A stretch of 64,000 bases of DNA from Robbsia sp. KACC 23696 (GCF_039852015.1 NZ_CP156627.1:744001-808000), one strand, 5' to 3'; numbered from the stretch's first letter, positions 26,407-35,797 are shown. Made by a program: numbers and translations. Notes: generated by a model not told the origin, from the sequence alone.

Positions 26407-27711
26407 TCATAATGAAAAAACACCCAGCGCGACACAGGCGATCGTCATGACGATCGACGCGCCGAACAGCAGTGGGAAGGTGAATTTCTGATGGTCGGCG
26501 AGATCGATGCCGCACAGACCCACCACCAGGAATGTTGCGGGCGTTAGCGGACTGACCGGGAAGCCCGTCGTCATCTGCCCGAGCAGTGCCGCTTGCCCGA
26601 CATGCACCGGCGCCACGCCGAGCTGTCCGGCCACCTCGGCAATCACCGGGAGCACCCCGAAGTAGAAAGAGTCCGGATCGAACAACAGGCTGAGCGGCAT
26701 CGACAGCAGACCGAGGGCGACCGGAATATGGCCTGCCATCGACGGCGGTACGAATCCAACGGCGGCTTGCGCCATCGCCTTCAGCATGCCACTGCCTTGC
26801 AGCACGCCCGTGAAGACGCCGGCAGCGAGCAGAATGCCGGCCATCATCAAGGCCGCGCGCGCATGCGCATCGATCCGCTTGCGCTGCATATCGACGTTCG
26901 GATAATTGATCATCAAGGCCACGCACAGGCCGACCATGAACATGATCGTCGGGGGCACTTTCTCGCCCATGACGACCATCGTGCCCAGCACCACGGCCGT
27001 GAGCGCGAGATTGAACCAGAACAGGCGCGGCCGGCGCAGCGCTTGCTCGTCGGGCGTCAATTCGCGTTTCGGCATCGGTACCGAGCCTAGGGCGCCGGTG
27101 AGGCCGAGGCGCTTTTCCTCGCGTCGTCCAAGCCAGTAAGCGACGCCGAAGACGAACACGAGCCCGATGGCCTGCACCGGAATCAAGGGATTGAACAGCG
27201 CCGATATCGGCAGATGGAGGGACGCGGACGCACGGATCATCGGTCCTGTCCATGGCAGAAAGTTAATGCCCGCAGCCAAGGACACGGCAGCGGCTAACAC
27301 ACGCCGATCCATTTTTAGGCGATCGTACAAGGGCAGCATGGCCGGGATCGTGACGAGAAAACAGACGGCGCCCGAGCCGTCGAGGTGAATCAGTAGGGCG
27401 AGCAGCGTCGTGCCCATGACGATGCGCGTGGGCCGCGTGCCGACGGCGCGCAGGATGCGGTCGATGATCGGGTCGAGCGTGCCGGCATCGGTGATCGTGC
27501 CGAAATACAGGATGGCGAAGACGAACATGCCGACGACGGGCGCCAGGCTCTTGAGCCCGTCGATCACGAATTTGCTGGTCTGAAAGCCGAATCCGCCGAT
27601 CAGCGACGCGGCGATCGGCACGATGATGAGCGCGACCAACGGCGACATCCGTTTCGACAAAATCGCGGCTAATAGCACGACGATCGTAGCCAGCCCCAGT
27701 AATGGCAGCAT
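26407..27711 (-). CDS. CitMHS-family citrate-Mg2+:H+/Na+ symporter
   Basis: A 434-residue inner-membrane carrier with about 12 hydrophobic segments. LIHLDGSGAVCFLVTIPAML and INFLPWTGPMIRA are characteristic of CitMHS transporters, which import citrate or related polycarboxylates complexed with a divalent metal. It is the first gene of the leftward operon with AtuA and the AtuA-like tail, divergent from a LysR regulator. The arrangement suggests uptake and breakdown of a tricarboxylate-like compound under LysR control. Confidence 0.9.
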   Translation of the reverse strand: MLPLLGLATIVVLLAAILSKRMSPLVALIIVPIAASLIGGFGFQTSKFVIDGLKSLAPVVGMFVFAILYFGTITDAGTLDPIIDRILRAVGTRPTRIVMGTTLLALLIHLDGSGAVCFLVTIPAMLPLYDRLKMDRRVLAAAVSLAAGINFLPWTGPMIRASASLHLPISALFNPLIPVQAIGLVFVFGVAYWLGRREEKRLGLTGALGSVPMPKRELTPDEQALRRPRLFWFNLALTAVVLGTMVVMGEKVPPTIMFMVGLCVALMINYPNVDMQRKRIDAHARAALMMAGILLAAGVFTGVLQGSGMLKAMAQAAVGFVPPSMAGHIPVALGLLSMPLSLLFDPDSFYFGVLPVIAEVAGQLGVAPVHVGQAALLGQMTTGFPVSPLTPATFLVVGLCGIDLADHQKFTFPLLFGASIVMTIACVALGVFSL

Positions 27712-27810
27712 GTGCTTGTCTCCAATATTGTTTTTTAATGCGGTTCAGCGTAAGTTCGATCGTGCAATAGAACAATTGAAATGATTTGATCGCAGCGATT
27801 ACAAAACATC
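27712..27810. promoter_or_regulatory. Divergent promoter region of citMHS operon and LysR gene
   Basis: A 99-base intergenic region. It has an inverted repeat GTTC / GAAC at 27754-27773, a plausible LysR site, and T/A-rich stretches (TTGTTTTTTAATG) that could serve leftward transcription. No convincing -35/-10 pair was picked out. Confidence 0.35.
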
Positions 27811-28713
27811 ATGGATCTGAGTCTTCGGGATATTCGCGCGTTCATCGCCGTGGCGCAGACGGCAAGCTTCACCCGTGCGGCGCAGCGCTTGCATCTGTCG
27901 CAACCGGCCTTGAGCGTGCAGATTCGACGACTGGAAGCGACCATCGGCGTGCGTCTGCTCGACCGCAACAGTCGTAACGTCGCGCTCACGCCGACGGGAC
28001 GTGCCTTGCTGCCGGTACTGGAGAAGTCGCTGCATGACATGGAGCAGGTGTTGCGCGATGCGCGGGCCCTCGGCGATGGCTCTAGCGGCGTGGTGCGCAT
28101 CGGCTGTCTGCCGACGTTCGCGGCCAGCGTCTTGCCGGAGTTGATTCAGCAGGTCAAGCTTGTCGTGCCGCGTGCCCGCTTTCATGTGCGCGACGTCGTT
28201 GCCAGCATGGTCAACACGCTGGTCCGTAACGAGGATGTCGACATCGGTCTTACCGGCGGCGAACTTACCGACCGTGCGTTCGAGGTGCTGCACGCCGATG
28301 TCGATCGGCTCGTCGCCGTGCTGCCGGTACGCCATCCGCTGGCACGACGCAAACGCATCGCCTTGGCCGATCTCGCCGGCCTCCCTCTCGTATTGACCGC
28401 TCGGGGTACGAGCGTGCGTGCGGTCGTCGATGAGGCGTTTGCCGCGGCGGGATATCTGCCGGAGATCACGTGTGAACCAATGTACATGATGACGGCGGTG
28501 GCGATGGTGCGCGCGGGACTGGGCGTGACGATCTTGCCGGCGTCCGCGCGCGAGGTGCGCGCAGAACCGGAGTTGAAGGTCCGACCGATCGTCGATCCCA
28601 CGTTCTTGCGGCCGATCGCGTTGATCAAGAAGCGCGGCAGGACCTTGCCGCCGGTCGCTGAAACCTTCGTCTCGATGGCGATCGAACGATGGGAAACATC
28701 GATCGCGAAATGA
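27811..28713 (+). CDS. LysR-family regulator of the citMHS/AtuA operon
   Basis: A 300-residue LysR protein starting MDLSLRDIRAFIAVAQTASF with HTH QRLHLSQPALSVQIRRLEATIG. The effector domain shows the CbbR/CysB-like pattern GCLPTFAASVLPELI. It is divergent from the transporter operon and probably senses the transported acid. Confidence 0.9.
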   Translation: MDLSLRDIRAFIAVAQTASFTRAAQRLHLSQPALSVQIRRLEATIGVRLLDRNSRNVALTPTGRALLPVLEKSLHDMEQVLRDARALGDGSSGVVRIGCLPTFAASVLPELIQQVKLVVPRARFHVRDVVASMVNTLVRNEDVDIGLTGGELTDRAFEVLHADVDRLVAVLPVRHPLARRKRIALADLAGLPLVLTARGTSVRAVVDEAFAAAGYLPEITCEPMYMMTAVAMVRAGLGVTILPASAREVRAEPELKVRPIVDPTFLRPIALIKKRGRTLPPVAETFVSMAIERWETSIAK

Positions 28714-28731
28714 GTCCGTAGAATATCAGTT

Positions 28732-28750
28732 GCAAATGATTCTCATTTAA
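28732..28750. promoter_or_regulatory. Fur box upstream of the PPTase gene
   Basis: GCAAATGATTCTCATTTAA resembles the 19-base Fur consensus, and AAATGA / TCATTT form a palindrome around TTC. It lies about 85 bases upstream of the PPTase start, a normal operator position, and indicates iron repression of the PPTase gene. Confidence 0.75.
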
Positions 28751-28834
28751 TTGCGTCTCGCTGCATGATGTTTTATCCTTCTGTCATGCCTTTTTCCGGC
28801 GTCGTAGCATCAACGCACGCGAAAGGAATGCGTA

Positions 28835-29572
28835 ATGATCGAACAGGCTGTACTGCTGCGGAGTGAAGGGCGCTGGCCGTCGGACCTGGCGATATGGCAT
28901 GTCGCCATTCCGGCCTCCGAGCAAGCGATAGACGTTGCGGTCCTCGATGCAAGCGAACATGCACGTGCGGCCCTTTATCGGCAAGACAGTGACCGACGCC
29001 GCTTTCAGGCGACGCGCAGTGCGCTGCGAAACGTGTTGGGTCGGCACCTTGATATCGACCCTTCCTCGGTGCGTTTTAAGACTGGCTCGCGCGGACGACC
29101 GGCGTTGCGCGACACCGAGTCCGCGCTGTCCTTCAACGTTTCTCACGCAGGCGATCATGCCTTGATCGCGTTGTCCGATACGCGGGATGTCGGTATCGAT
29201 GTGGAGCGGATCGATCCGACCTTGGATTGGCGCACCTTACTCGATCTCGTGTGTACGCCTTCCGAGCGCTTGCTGCTATCCGATACGACGCTGTCGCCGG
29301 CGCTGCTGCGACAGCGCTTCTTTCAGTGTTGGACGGCAAAAGAAGCGTTGTTGAAGGCACGGGGACTCGGCATCGCGGATGGTTTGCAGTCACTGTCCAT
29401 CGATTTTTCGGCGGGCGTACGACCCCTCGCGGCAACGCTCGGGCCATCGATGGCCGGCATGAATGACCTTCGCTATTGCTGGTTGCTCGATATACCCGGC
29501 TATATGGGGTGCCTGGCCTTTGCTAGCCCGGCAACAGTGGCGTCGGAAAGGATCGCGTGCGACGGCGCTTGA
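28835..29572 (+). CDS. Sfp-type 4'-phosphopantetheinyl transferase
   Basis: A 245-residue PPTase that loads the phosphopantetheine arm on NRPS carrier domains. The signature motifs are DVGIDVERID (Asp122, Glu124 bind Mg2+ and CoA) and WTAKEALLKARG (Trp166, Lys169, Glu170, Lys174). SFNVSHAGDHALIA supplies the earlier conserved block. A Fur box is upstream and the NRPS locus starts 6 kb away, so its job is to activate these synthetases, which need nine or more such arms. Primary-metabolism AcpS is a different, shorter family. Confidence 0.92.
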   Translation: MIEQAVLLRSEGRWPSDLAIWHVAIPASEQAIDVAVLDASEHARAALYRQDSDRRRFQATRSALRNVLGRHLDIDPSSVRFKTGSRGRPALRDTESALSFNVSHAGDHALIALSDTRDVGIDVERIDPTLDWRTLLDLVCTPSERLLLSDTTLSPALLRQRFFQCWTAKEALLKARGLGIADGLQSLSIDFSAGVRPLAATLGPSMAGMNDLRYCWLLDIPGYMGCLAFASPATVASERIACDGA

Positions 29573-29724
29573 CGAAACAGGCGACGAGAGGCGCGAAGGC
29601 GGGACGTTTGATCGTTCCCCGCTTTATCGAATACATCCGCTTGCAAGAGACATGCAGGCGTTACACAAGAACAGGGATGGCGCGCGACGGTATGTTCGTC
29701 CATCGCCGTCATCCCGATGGAGCG

Positions 29725-30174
29725 ATGGAAACGATGCCCATGCAGCAGATAGAACGTCAGCTTCAAAGTGCGGGCCTGAAGGCCACCATCCCGCGCATTC
29801 AGGTCTTGTCTTTTTTTCGCGGCACGAAACGTCGGCACGCCAGCGCGGAAGAGGTGTTCCGTCACTTGGCGCGTGCCGATGTCGACATCGGGCTCGCCAC
29901 TGTCTATCGCGTGCTAGGCCAACTCGTCGAGGTGGGCATCCTTGCGAGCGGCACGCTGAATTCCGCGGCGGCCGTGTATGAACTCAACGAAGGTCCGCAT
30001 CATGATCACGTGATCTGCGTGCGTTGCGGCCGCGTCGATGAGTTTTCCGATCCGGTGATCGAGGCGCGGCAGAAACTCATGGCCGAAGAGTTGGGCTATA
30101 CCTTGGACAGCCATCATCTCGTGTTGCGCGGCTATTGCGCCGCTTGCCGCCAGCCGCCACCCAACGCACGGTAA
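29725..30174 (+). CDS. Fur-family iron-responsive regulator
   Basis: About 149 residues starting METMPMQQIERQLQSAGLK with a Fur winged helix (ATVYRVLGQLVEVGI) and the metal-site motif HHDHVICVRCGRVDEF, plus a final CAAC. The frame is open upstream to 29557, but those codons do not resemble Fur; starts at 29725, 29734 or 29740 are possible. It sits between the Fur-box-controlled PPTase and the exporter operon. It may be a local Fur paralogue that controls the cluster, rather than the housekeeping Fur. Its 3' end overlaps the convergent NodT gene by 43 bases. Confidence 0.87.
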   Translation: METMPMQQIERQLQSAGLKATIPRIQVLSFFRGTKRRHASAEEVFRHLARADVDIGLATVYRVLGQLVEVGILASGTLNSAAAVYELNEGPHHDHVICVRCGRVDEFSDPVIEARQKLMAEELGYTLDSHHLVLRGYCAACRQPPPNAR

Positions 30175-31520
30175 AGCGACACCGCGGCTTGCAGCCGCGC
30201 CAACTTCAATTGCACCGCTTCGTCGCGTGCCGCATATAAGGTCTGCTGCGCATTCAGCACGACCAGCATCGTCTCCCCGCCTGCGCGATATCGATATTCG
30301 GCGAGCGTCAACGCCTGCTGCGCCTGCGCCAGCTCGTCGTCCTGCGCGCGTTGTTGTGCCTCGGTGCCCGCGATGGCGTTGAGCGCGCGTTCGACATCGG
30401 CAAACGCCGAGACGATCGATTGCCGATACGTGGCCAATAAGGCGGATTTCTGCGCGACGGCGAGGTCGCGTTGCGCGGCGAGCGAGCCGGCATCGAAAAT
30501 CGGCGCCGTAAGCCCGGCCGCGATGCTATACAGAGAGCTGTCGAACAGCGTGCGGAGTCGGTCGTTGCCGAAGCCCGCATTGCCGGTCAGCGTGATCGCT
30601 GGCAACATTGCCGCGCGCGCGGCGACGATATTCGCGTCTGCCGCGCGCAATTGCGCCTCCGCGCTGGCCAGATCGGGACGGCGCGTCAGCAGCGACGACG
30701 GAATGCCTGCATCGACTCGCGGCACCTGCAACGGTTCGAGGGCATCGGTGGAAAGGGTCAAGGCGCTTGGCGGCATGCCGAGCAAGGTGGCCAATGACGC
30801 CGCCGCATCGTTGGCGGCTTGTGCGCGTTCGGCAACGACCCGGCGCTGCGCCGCCAACAGGCCGCGCTGCTGAGCGAGTTCGAGCGGCGTGGCGGCACCG
30901 GCCTGCGCCTGGGCCGTGATCACTGTCAGGATGTCGGCCGCCGATTGGGCATTCTGCTTGGCGATAGCGAGCCGCTCTCGCAGACTCACCGCCTGCAGCC
31001 AGGTCGTGGCGACATCGGCCGTGACCGTCAGCGTGACCGTGTCACGATCGAATTCGGACGCGTGAAGCTGCGCGACCGCGGCATCGCGCTGCGCGCGATT
31101 GCGTCCCCAGAAATCGAGTTCGTAGGTGGCGGCCAGGCCCAGATCGAAGGCGGTCCCCTGCACATTCGTATTGGTGACAAAGCCGCCCTGATGACTGCCG
31201 TCGACAAAACCCGTCACCGTGGGCAGTAAGGTCGCGCCGGCAATCCGGCTGCTCGCTTGTGCTTGCTGTACGCGCGCCACCGCCGCCTCGACGTCGAAAC
31301 TATTCGCGGCGGCCTGGGCGACGAGTCGGTCGAGTTCCGCGCTGCCGAAGTCGTGCCACCACTGCGACGTGACGGCGCTGGCGGGCGCGGCCGGGGGCGC
31401 ATAGCGCCACGTCGGCGGCGGGGTGATTCCTAGCGCGGTGTCGGGGGCGTGCAGCGTGCACCCGGCACCTGTCAGCGTCAGGACGGCGTAAGCGATGCCG
31501 TATCTTAGGCGTTCATTCAT
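30132..31520 (-). CDS. NodT-family outer-membrane efflux lipoprotein
   Basis: A 462-residue outer-membrane factor of the TolC/NodT type. The N-terminus ends in a lipobox-like LTGAGC, followed by two OEP repeats typical of the family (PTVTGFVDGSH region and PAITLTGNAGFGND region) and a C-terminal SLYRALGGGW. It overlaps the macB gene by eight bases. It should form the outer-membrane channel of the same tripartite pump, like OpmQ in PvdRT-OpmQ. Confidence 0.9.
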   Translation of the reverse strand: MNERLRYGIAYAVLTLTGAGCTLHAPDTALGITPPPTWRYAPPAAPASAVTSQWWHDFGSAELDRLVAQAAANSFDVEAAVARVQQAQASSRIAGATLLPTVTGFVDGSHQGGFVTNTNVQGTAFDLGLAATYELDFWGRNRAQRDAAVAQLHASEFDRDTVTLTVTADVATTWLQAVSLRERLAIAKQNAQSAADILTVITAQAQAGAATPLELAQQRGLLAAQRRVVAERAQAANDAAASLATLLGMPPSALTLSTDALEPLQVPRVDAGIPSSLLTRRPDLASAEAQLRAADANIVAARAAMLPAITLTGNAGFGNDRLRTLFDSSLYSIAAGLTAPIFDAGSLAAQRDLAVAQKSALLATYRQSIVSAFADVERALNAIAGTEAQQRAQDDELAQAQQALTLAEYRYRAGGETMLVVLNAQQTLYAARDEAVQLKLARLQAAVSLYRALGGGWRQAAQ

Positions 31521-33579
31521 TCGCGAGCGCCACCACCGGGTCGAGCCGCGCCGCCTGACGGGCCGGCATGAAACCGAATACCAGCCCCGTCAGTAAGGCG
31601 GAGCCAAACGCCAGCGACATCGCCGAGACCGAGAAGATGGCGGAGACGTGCCAGGCGATCAGACCCGCGCCGATCAGCATGCCCGTCAGCACCCCCAACA
31701 CGCCGCCGATGCCGGACACCAAGGTGGCCTCGGTGAGGAATTGGCGCAGGATATCGGTCTGCCGTGCCCCGGTCGCCATGCGTATCCCGATTTCTCGAGT
31801 GCGCTCCTTGACCGACATCAGCATGATATTCATCACGCCGATGCCACCGACGATCAGCGAGATCGCGGCGATCAAGCCGAGCATCAGCGTCAAGGTGCTC
31901 TGGGTTTCAGTCTGCGCCTTGATCGATGCGGCACGATCGTAGATCTGGAAATCCCGCATGTGGTGCGCCTTCTGCAGCGTATCGCCGATGCGTGCGGCGG
32001 TCTGGCTGGCCTGGTCGAGCCGATCGATCAGCACCGAGATCCACGACAGATCGGTCGTTCCGACGATCCGGCGACTGGCCGAGGAGAACGGCATCAACAC
32101 GACGTCGTCGTCATCGGCATTGCCGGAGGTGGCGCCTTTCTCGGCGAGTTCGCCAATGACCTCGAACGGCACGTTGTTGACGAGCACGTAGTGCCCCACT
32201 GGATCGGCGGCGCCGAAGAGTTTTTCGGAAACGCGTTTGCCCAATAACATGACGGCGGACAAGTCCTGCTCGTCCTGTGCATTGAAAAACAAGCCGCGGG
32301 TGGGCGCCCAATCCAGCACCCGCGGTGCATCCTGCGTGACGCCCCAGACCGTCGTCTGGACGTCGAGGTTGCCGTAGCGCAGCGTCACGGCGCCCGACAG
32401 GAAGGGCATCGCCGCCGTGACGTTGGGAACCGCGCGGACAATGTCGGCATCGGCTTCGGACAGCGTGCCGCCCGGGCCGCGTGGATTGTCGCCGCCTGGT
32501 GTGACATACATCCGATTGGTGCCGAAGCTGGAGATCTTGGCGATGACTTCGCGTTCGGTGCCGGCACCGATCGCCAACATCACGATGACCGATGCCACGC
32601 CGATGATGATGCCGAGCAGCGTCAACAGCGTGCGGAAGCGATTGGTCCACAGCACGCGCCACGCCGCGCGCAGCGCCTCGACCGTATCGGTGGCCAGGGA
32701 CGCGGTATGGGAGACGCCTTCGGCCATCGATGCGATCAGCGCCGCGGCGTTCATCGATGGCGCCCGCGTCGGTCGATCGTCGCGGGTCGAGTCGCTGACG
32801 ATCTCGCCATCGCGAATCTCGATCGTGCGCCGCGCGCGGGCCGCGACGCCGCGGTCGTGCGTGATGAGGATGATCGTATGGCCCGCGTCGGCGAGTTCTT
32901 CGAGCAAGGTCATCACTTCCGCGCCGCTTTTGGAATCCAGCGCACCGGTTGGCTCGTCGGCGAGCAGAATATGGCCGCCGTTCATCAGCGCGCGTGCAAT
33001 GGACACGCGCTGCTGTTGACCACCGGAGAGTTGGGGCGGCCGATGATCGAGACGGCTATCGAGGCCGAGTCGCGCGAGGAGCGCGGTCGCGCGCGCCTGC
33101 CGAGCCGCCGTGGGCATGCCTGCGTAGATCGCCGGAATCTCCACGTTCTCCCGCGCCGTCTCGGTGGCAATCAGATGGTATCCCTGAAAGACGAAGCCGA
33201 ATGCTTCACGTCGAAGCCAGGCAAGCTCGTCGGAATCGAGATCGCCGATGTCGCGTCCGGCAAAGCGATAGCTGCCGGACGTCGGCCGATCCAGACAACC
33301 GAGCAGATGCATCAAGGTGGATTTACCGGAGCCGGAGGCGCCGACGATGGCGACGAACTCCCCGGCACGGATGGACAGCGTGACGCCACGCAGTACATCG
33401 ACGCGCGGCGCCGGCACGCCATCGGCATCTGCCGACGTGCCGCCGTACGACTTGCGGATATCCTGGAGCGCGATCAGGGGCACGGACGCCTCCTCGATCG
33501 GCGTATCCACCGACTCGTGCGTTGCGGCATGTGCTTGTCCGTACGCGGGCGATGGCGATGGCGACGCGGCGCTTACCAT
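31513..33579 (-). CDS. MacB-like ABC transporter (ATPase fused to FtsX-type permease)
   Basis: A 688-residue protein. Residues 35-280 form an ABC ATPase (Walker A GASGSGKST at 80-88, signature LSGGQQQR, Walker B ILLADEP). The C-terminal half has the MacB transmembrane/periplasmic domain with four helices (NRFRTLLTLLGIIIGVASV; ISLIVGGIGVMNIMLMSVKERTREIGIR). It overlaps macA by seven bases and the outer-membrane gene by eight, with GGGGAGG before its start. Generic MacB exports macrolides, but in PvdT-type systems the same fold secretes a siderophore. Location beside the NRPS genes favours that role. Confidence 0.92.
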   Translation of the reverse strand: MVSAASPSPSPAYGQAHAATHESVDTPIEEASVPLIALQDIRKSYGGTSADADGVPAPRVDVLRGVTLSIRAGEFVAIVGASGSGKSTLMHLLGCLDRPTSGSYRFAGRDIGDLDSDELAWLRREAFGFVFQGYHLIATETARENVEIPAIYAGMPTAARQARATALLARLGLDSRLDHRPPQLSGGQQQRVSIARALMNGGHILLADEPTGALDSKSGAEVMTLLEELADAGHTIILITHDRGVAARARRTIEIRDGEIVSDSTRDDRPTRAPSMNAAALIASMAEGVSHTASLATDTVEALRAAWRVLWTNRFRTLLTLLGIIIGVASVIVMLAIGAGTEREVIAKISSFGTNRMYVTPGGDNPRGPGGTLSEADADIVRAVPNVTAAMPFLSGAVTLRYGNLDVQTTVWGVTQDAPRVLDWAPTRGLFFNAQDEQDLSAVMLLGKRVSEKLFGAADPVGHYVLVNNVPFEVIGELAEKGATSGNADDDDVVLMPFSSASRRIVGTTDLSWISVLIDRLDQASQTAARIGDTLQKAHHMRDFQIYDRAASIKAQTETQSTLTLMLGLIAAISLIVGGIGVMNIMLMSVKERTREIGIRMATGARQTDILRQFLTEATLVSGIGGVLGVLTGMLIGAGLIAWHVSAIFSVSAMSLAFGSALLTGLVFGFMPARQAARLDPVVALANE

Positions 33580-34760
33580 TCGAACCTCCCCGCCGATGCC
33601 CTTGTATGGTCGATCGATGTCACCAAGCGGTCGCCGGGCCGGAGGCCGGACAGGACCTCGGCGCTCAAGCGGTCGTGCACGCCGATGCGCACATCGCGCG
33701 AGACGACCTTGCCGTCTTCACGCACCTTGGCCAGGTAATGATCGGGCTGCCCGTCGACCGGCGTGATGGCCGATAGCGGCGCGACGACCACGTCCTTCGC
33801 GCGCGCTTCGACGAAGAAGACCTGCGCGCTCATCTGCGGCATCAGCTGCCGGTCGCGGTTCGCGACATCGAAAAGGACGGTGTAGAGCACGACCTTGCCC
33901 TGGGCCGCATTGGACGACGACGCGGTGCCCTGTCCATTGCTTGCCGCCGCCGATCGATTCGGCGGCGCCGGCAGGATTTGCCTTACCTCGCTTGCCCATT
34001 GTCGATCCGGCGCTCCGAGCGTCGTGAAATACACCGGCATCCGCGGCTGCACGTGGAGGATGTCGGCTTCCGAGACTTGCGTCCAGACCGTCATCGTCGA
34101 CAGGTCGGCGATGCGCAGAATCGTCGGCGTCTGGTAGGTGGCGTTCAGTGTCTGCCCTTCTCGCGCATCCAGGCTCACGACGGTGCCATCCATCGGCGCA
34201 TAGATCCGTGTATAGCCGAGTTGCGCGTCGGCGCCGCGCAGTGTCGATTGCGCGCCGACGATCTGCGCGCGCACGTTGTCCGCGGACGCGCGGGCGGCAC
34301 GCAATGCCGCCCGTGCGGTTTCCAGGTCTTCCTGGCGCGTGGCCCCGCTGGCATTCATCGTCTGCTGGCGTCGGTACTGCGTCTCGGCGAGATCGCGCTG
34401 CGCGAGGGCGCCGGCCAACTGCGCACGCAGGCTGTCGAGCGTTGCCCGATCGGCGTCGACTTGTGCCTGCTGCACGCTCGGATCGATTTCCACCAGCAAC
34501 TGGCCGCGATGCACGGTGTCGCCTGCCTGCACGTAGAGGCGACGAATGGCACCCGACGCCTGCGCGCCGACATCGACATAGCTATGCGGCTGCAAGGTCC
34601 CGAGCGCGGTCACATTGACTTCGATATTGCCGCGCGCGATCGGCACGGTCGTGATCTTCTCGACGCTACGAAAGAACGATATCCAAAGAATCCAGGCGAC
34701 CGCGAGCACCACGATGACGAGGAGGCCGGATCGGAGGTGTCTGCGACTGCGTTGCTTCAT
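33573..34760 (-). CDS. MacA/PvdR-like periplasmic adaptor (HlyD family)
   Basis: A 395-residue membrane-fusion protein with one N-terminal helix (SGLLVIVVLAVAWILWIS), lipoyl-type half motifs (VDVGAQASGAIRRLYVQAGD), a coiled-coil hairpin (about 110-180) and beta-barrel domains. It should bridge the MacB-like ABC protein and the NodT-like channel. It is the first gene of the leftward exporter operon, which shares its upstream region with the rightward NRPS operon. Confidence 0.92.
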   Translation of the reverse strand: MKQRSRRHLRSGLLVIVVLAVAWILWISFFRSVEKITTVPIARGNIEVNVTALGTLQPHSYVDVGAQASGAIRRLYVQAGDTVHRGQLLVEIDPSVQQAQVDADRATLDSLRAQLAGALAQRDLAETQYRRQQTMNASGATRQEDLETARAALRAARASADNVRAQIVGAQSTLRGADAQLGYTRIYAPMDGTVVSLDAREGQTLNATYQTPTILRIADLSTMTVWTQVSEADILHVQPRMPVYFTTLGAPDRQWASEVRQILPAPPNRSAAASNGQGTASSSNAAQGKVVLYTVLFDVANRDRQLMPQMSAQVFFVEARAKDVVVAPLSAITPVDGQPDHYLAKVREDGKVVSRDVRIGVHDRLSAEVLSGLRPGDRLVTSIDHTRASAGRFEW

Positions 34761-35345
34761 CGTCGATAGAAAAAGTTCGGTCGTTCAACAGCGAGGTGGA
34801 GACGGCCGCGTCGACGCCCGGCGCGACATTCTTTCGAGCCAAGCAGTGGCGCAGCGGATGATGCAGAGGGGGAAGGTGGACGTGCTTCGACATGCTTCGT
34901 GCCGCGAACGCGTATCCGACATCGCGCGTTCACGAACCGGTCATCGTCCGCCATTACGATTTTCGTAATATTGGCCGTACGAAGCGATCTTGGCGTTTTA
35001 TGCGGCGCTTAAATGCTGCGTTTGGCGTCCTGTCATGTGCGCTCTGTGCTGCCCGGCTGCGGGGCAGGATCGCGGTCCGGCTGAGATTATAAGCGCATTA
35101 CGCCGCATTACCATGTGAATTTAGCGTGACCGGATGTAACGCCCTTTCTTACGACAGGGATATCCCTTAGCGCGCATTAGACCATTCTGTCACTTCCGGG
35201 CCGCAGCACCGATGTGGCGTGGTTCTGAGATATCACTTTGGATACCATTACTTAGGAAACGGTCGAAAGATAAATGTAATAAATAAAACGCGTGCTTTCT
35301 AGCCGATATTCGGGAACGCGACGTGGCTAACGATTCGGAAACGCC

Positions 35346-35374
35346 TTGACATCGGCTTAAGCTTCGCATAATTT
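35346..35374 (+). promoter_or_regulatory. Sigma70-type promoter of the siderophore operon
   Basis: TTGACA at 35346-35351, a 17-base spacer, then TAATTT at 35369-35374. This -35/-10 pair sits directly upstream of the Fur palindrome, about 170 bases before mbtH. Confidence 0.6.
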
Positions 35375-35385
35375 TAGCCCACGAT

Positions 35386-35400
35386 TGAGAATCATTCTCA
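35386..35400. promoter_or_regulatory. Fur box in front of the siderophore operon
   Basis: TGAGAATCATTCTCA is a perfect 7-1-7 palindrome of the Fur/IHF-like TGAGAAT type, just downstream of the -10 of the predicted promoter, where repressor binding would block transcription. It lies 146 bases before mbtH. Confidence 0.8.
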
Positions 35401-35546
35401 TTCCTAATGTTCGTATCGATGTAACGGCTCACGGGCTGGCGACGGCGTGAGCGGGTCGAACGCGGCGTGCGTTGCACGTGCGAAGCGGAACCCGCGTCGA
35501 CCGTCGGCGGGGGCCATGGGCCTAACTTTTCAGGCGAGGGCATGCA

Positions 35547-35789
35547 ATGAGTTGGGACGACGAGAACGCGGAGTTCGACGTGGTGATGAACCACGAAGAG
35601 CAGTATTCGATCTGGCCGAGCTATAAGCAGATTCCAGGAGGCTGGCGCGCGGTGGGCAAGCGTGGAAAGAAGGCGGAGTGCCTGGCCTATATCGATGAAC
35701 ACTGGACCGATATGCGGCCGGCCAGCTTGCGCAAGGCAATGGACGGGGCGGCGGCGGAGTCTGCGCCCGCGACCCAGCCGATGCACTGA
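35547..35789 (+). CDS. MbtH-like protein
   Basis: An 80-residue MbtH-family protein, the small partner that many NRPS adenylation domains need for folding and activity. It has the family core ([19 protein letters not shown] and then [15 protein letters not shown]), with the conserved Ser, Trp and Pro positions. It is the first gene of the rightward operon, behind the Fur box; the TE gene begins eight bases after its stop. Confidence 0.93.
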   Translation: MSWDDENAEFDVVMNHEEQYSIWPSYKQIPGGWRAVGKRGKKAECLAYIDEHWTDMRPASLRKAMDGAAAESAPATQPMH

Positions 35790-35797
35790 TCCACGTC

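Larger units (their letters stand above)
34761..35546. other. gene-free divergent control region
   Basis: 786 bases between the divergent exporter and synthetase operons. Open frames here are short and unlike proteins. It carries the promoter and Fur palindrome of the mbtH operon near its right end; the leftward promoter of macA was not located. Confidence 0.6.

Noticed and set aside
29557-29724. N-terminal extension of the Fur gene overlapping the PPTase end.
   Set aside because: Fur proteins start close to the winged helix; the added 56 residues are Arg-rich and unlike the family.
31513-34760. Assigning the MacAB-NodT set as a macrolide-resistance pump.
   Set aside because: Fold alone does not show substrate; position and PvdRT-OpmQ-like order make siderophore export the better reading.
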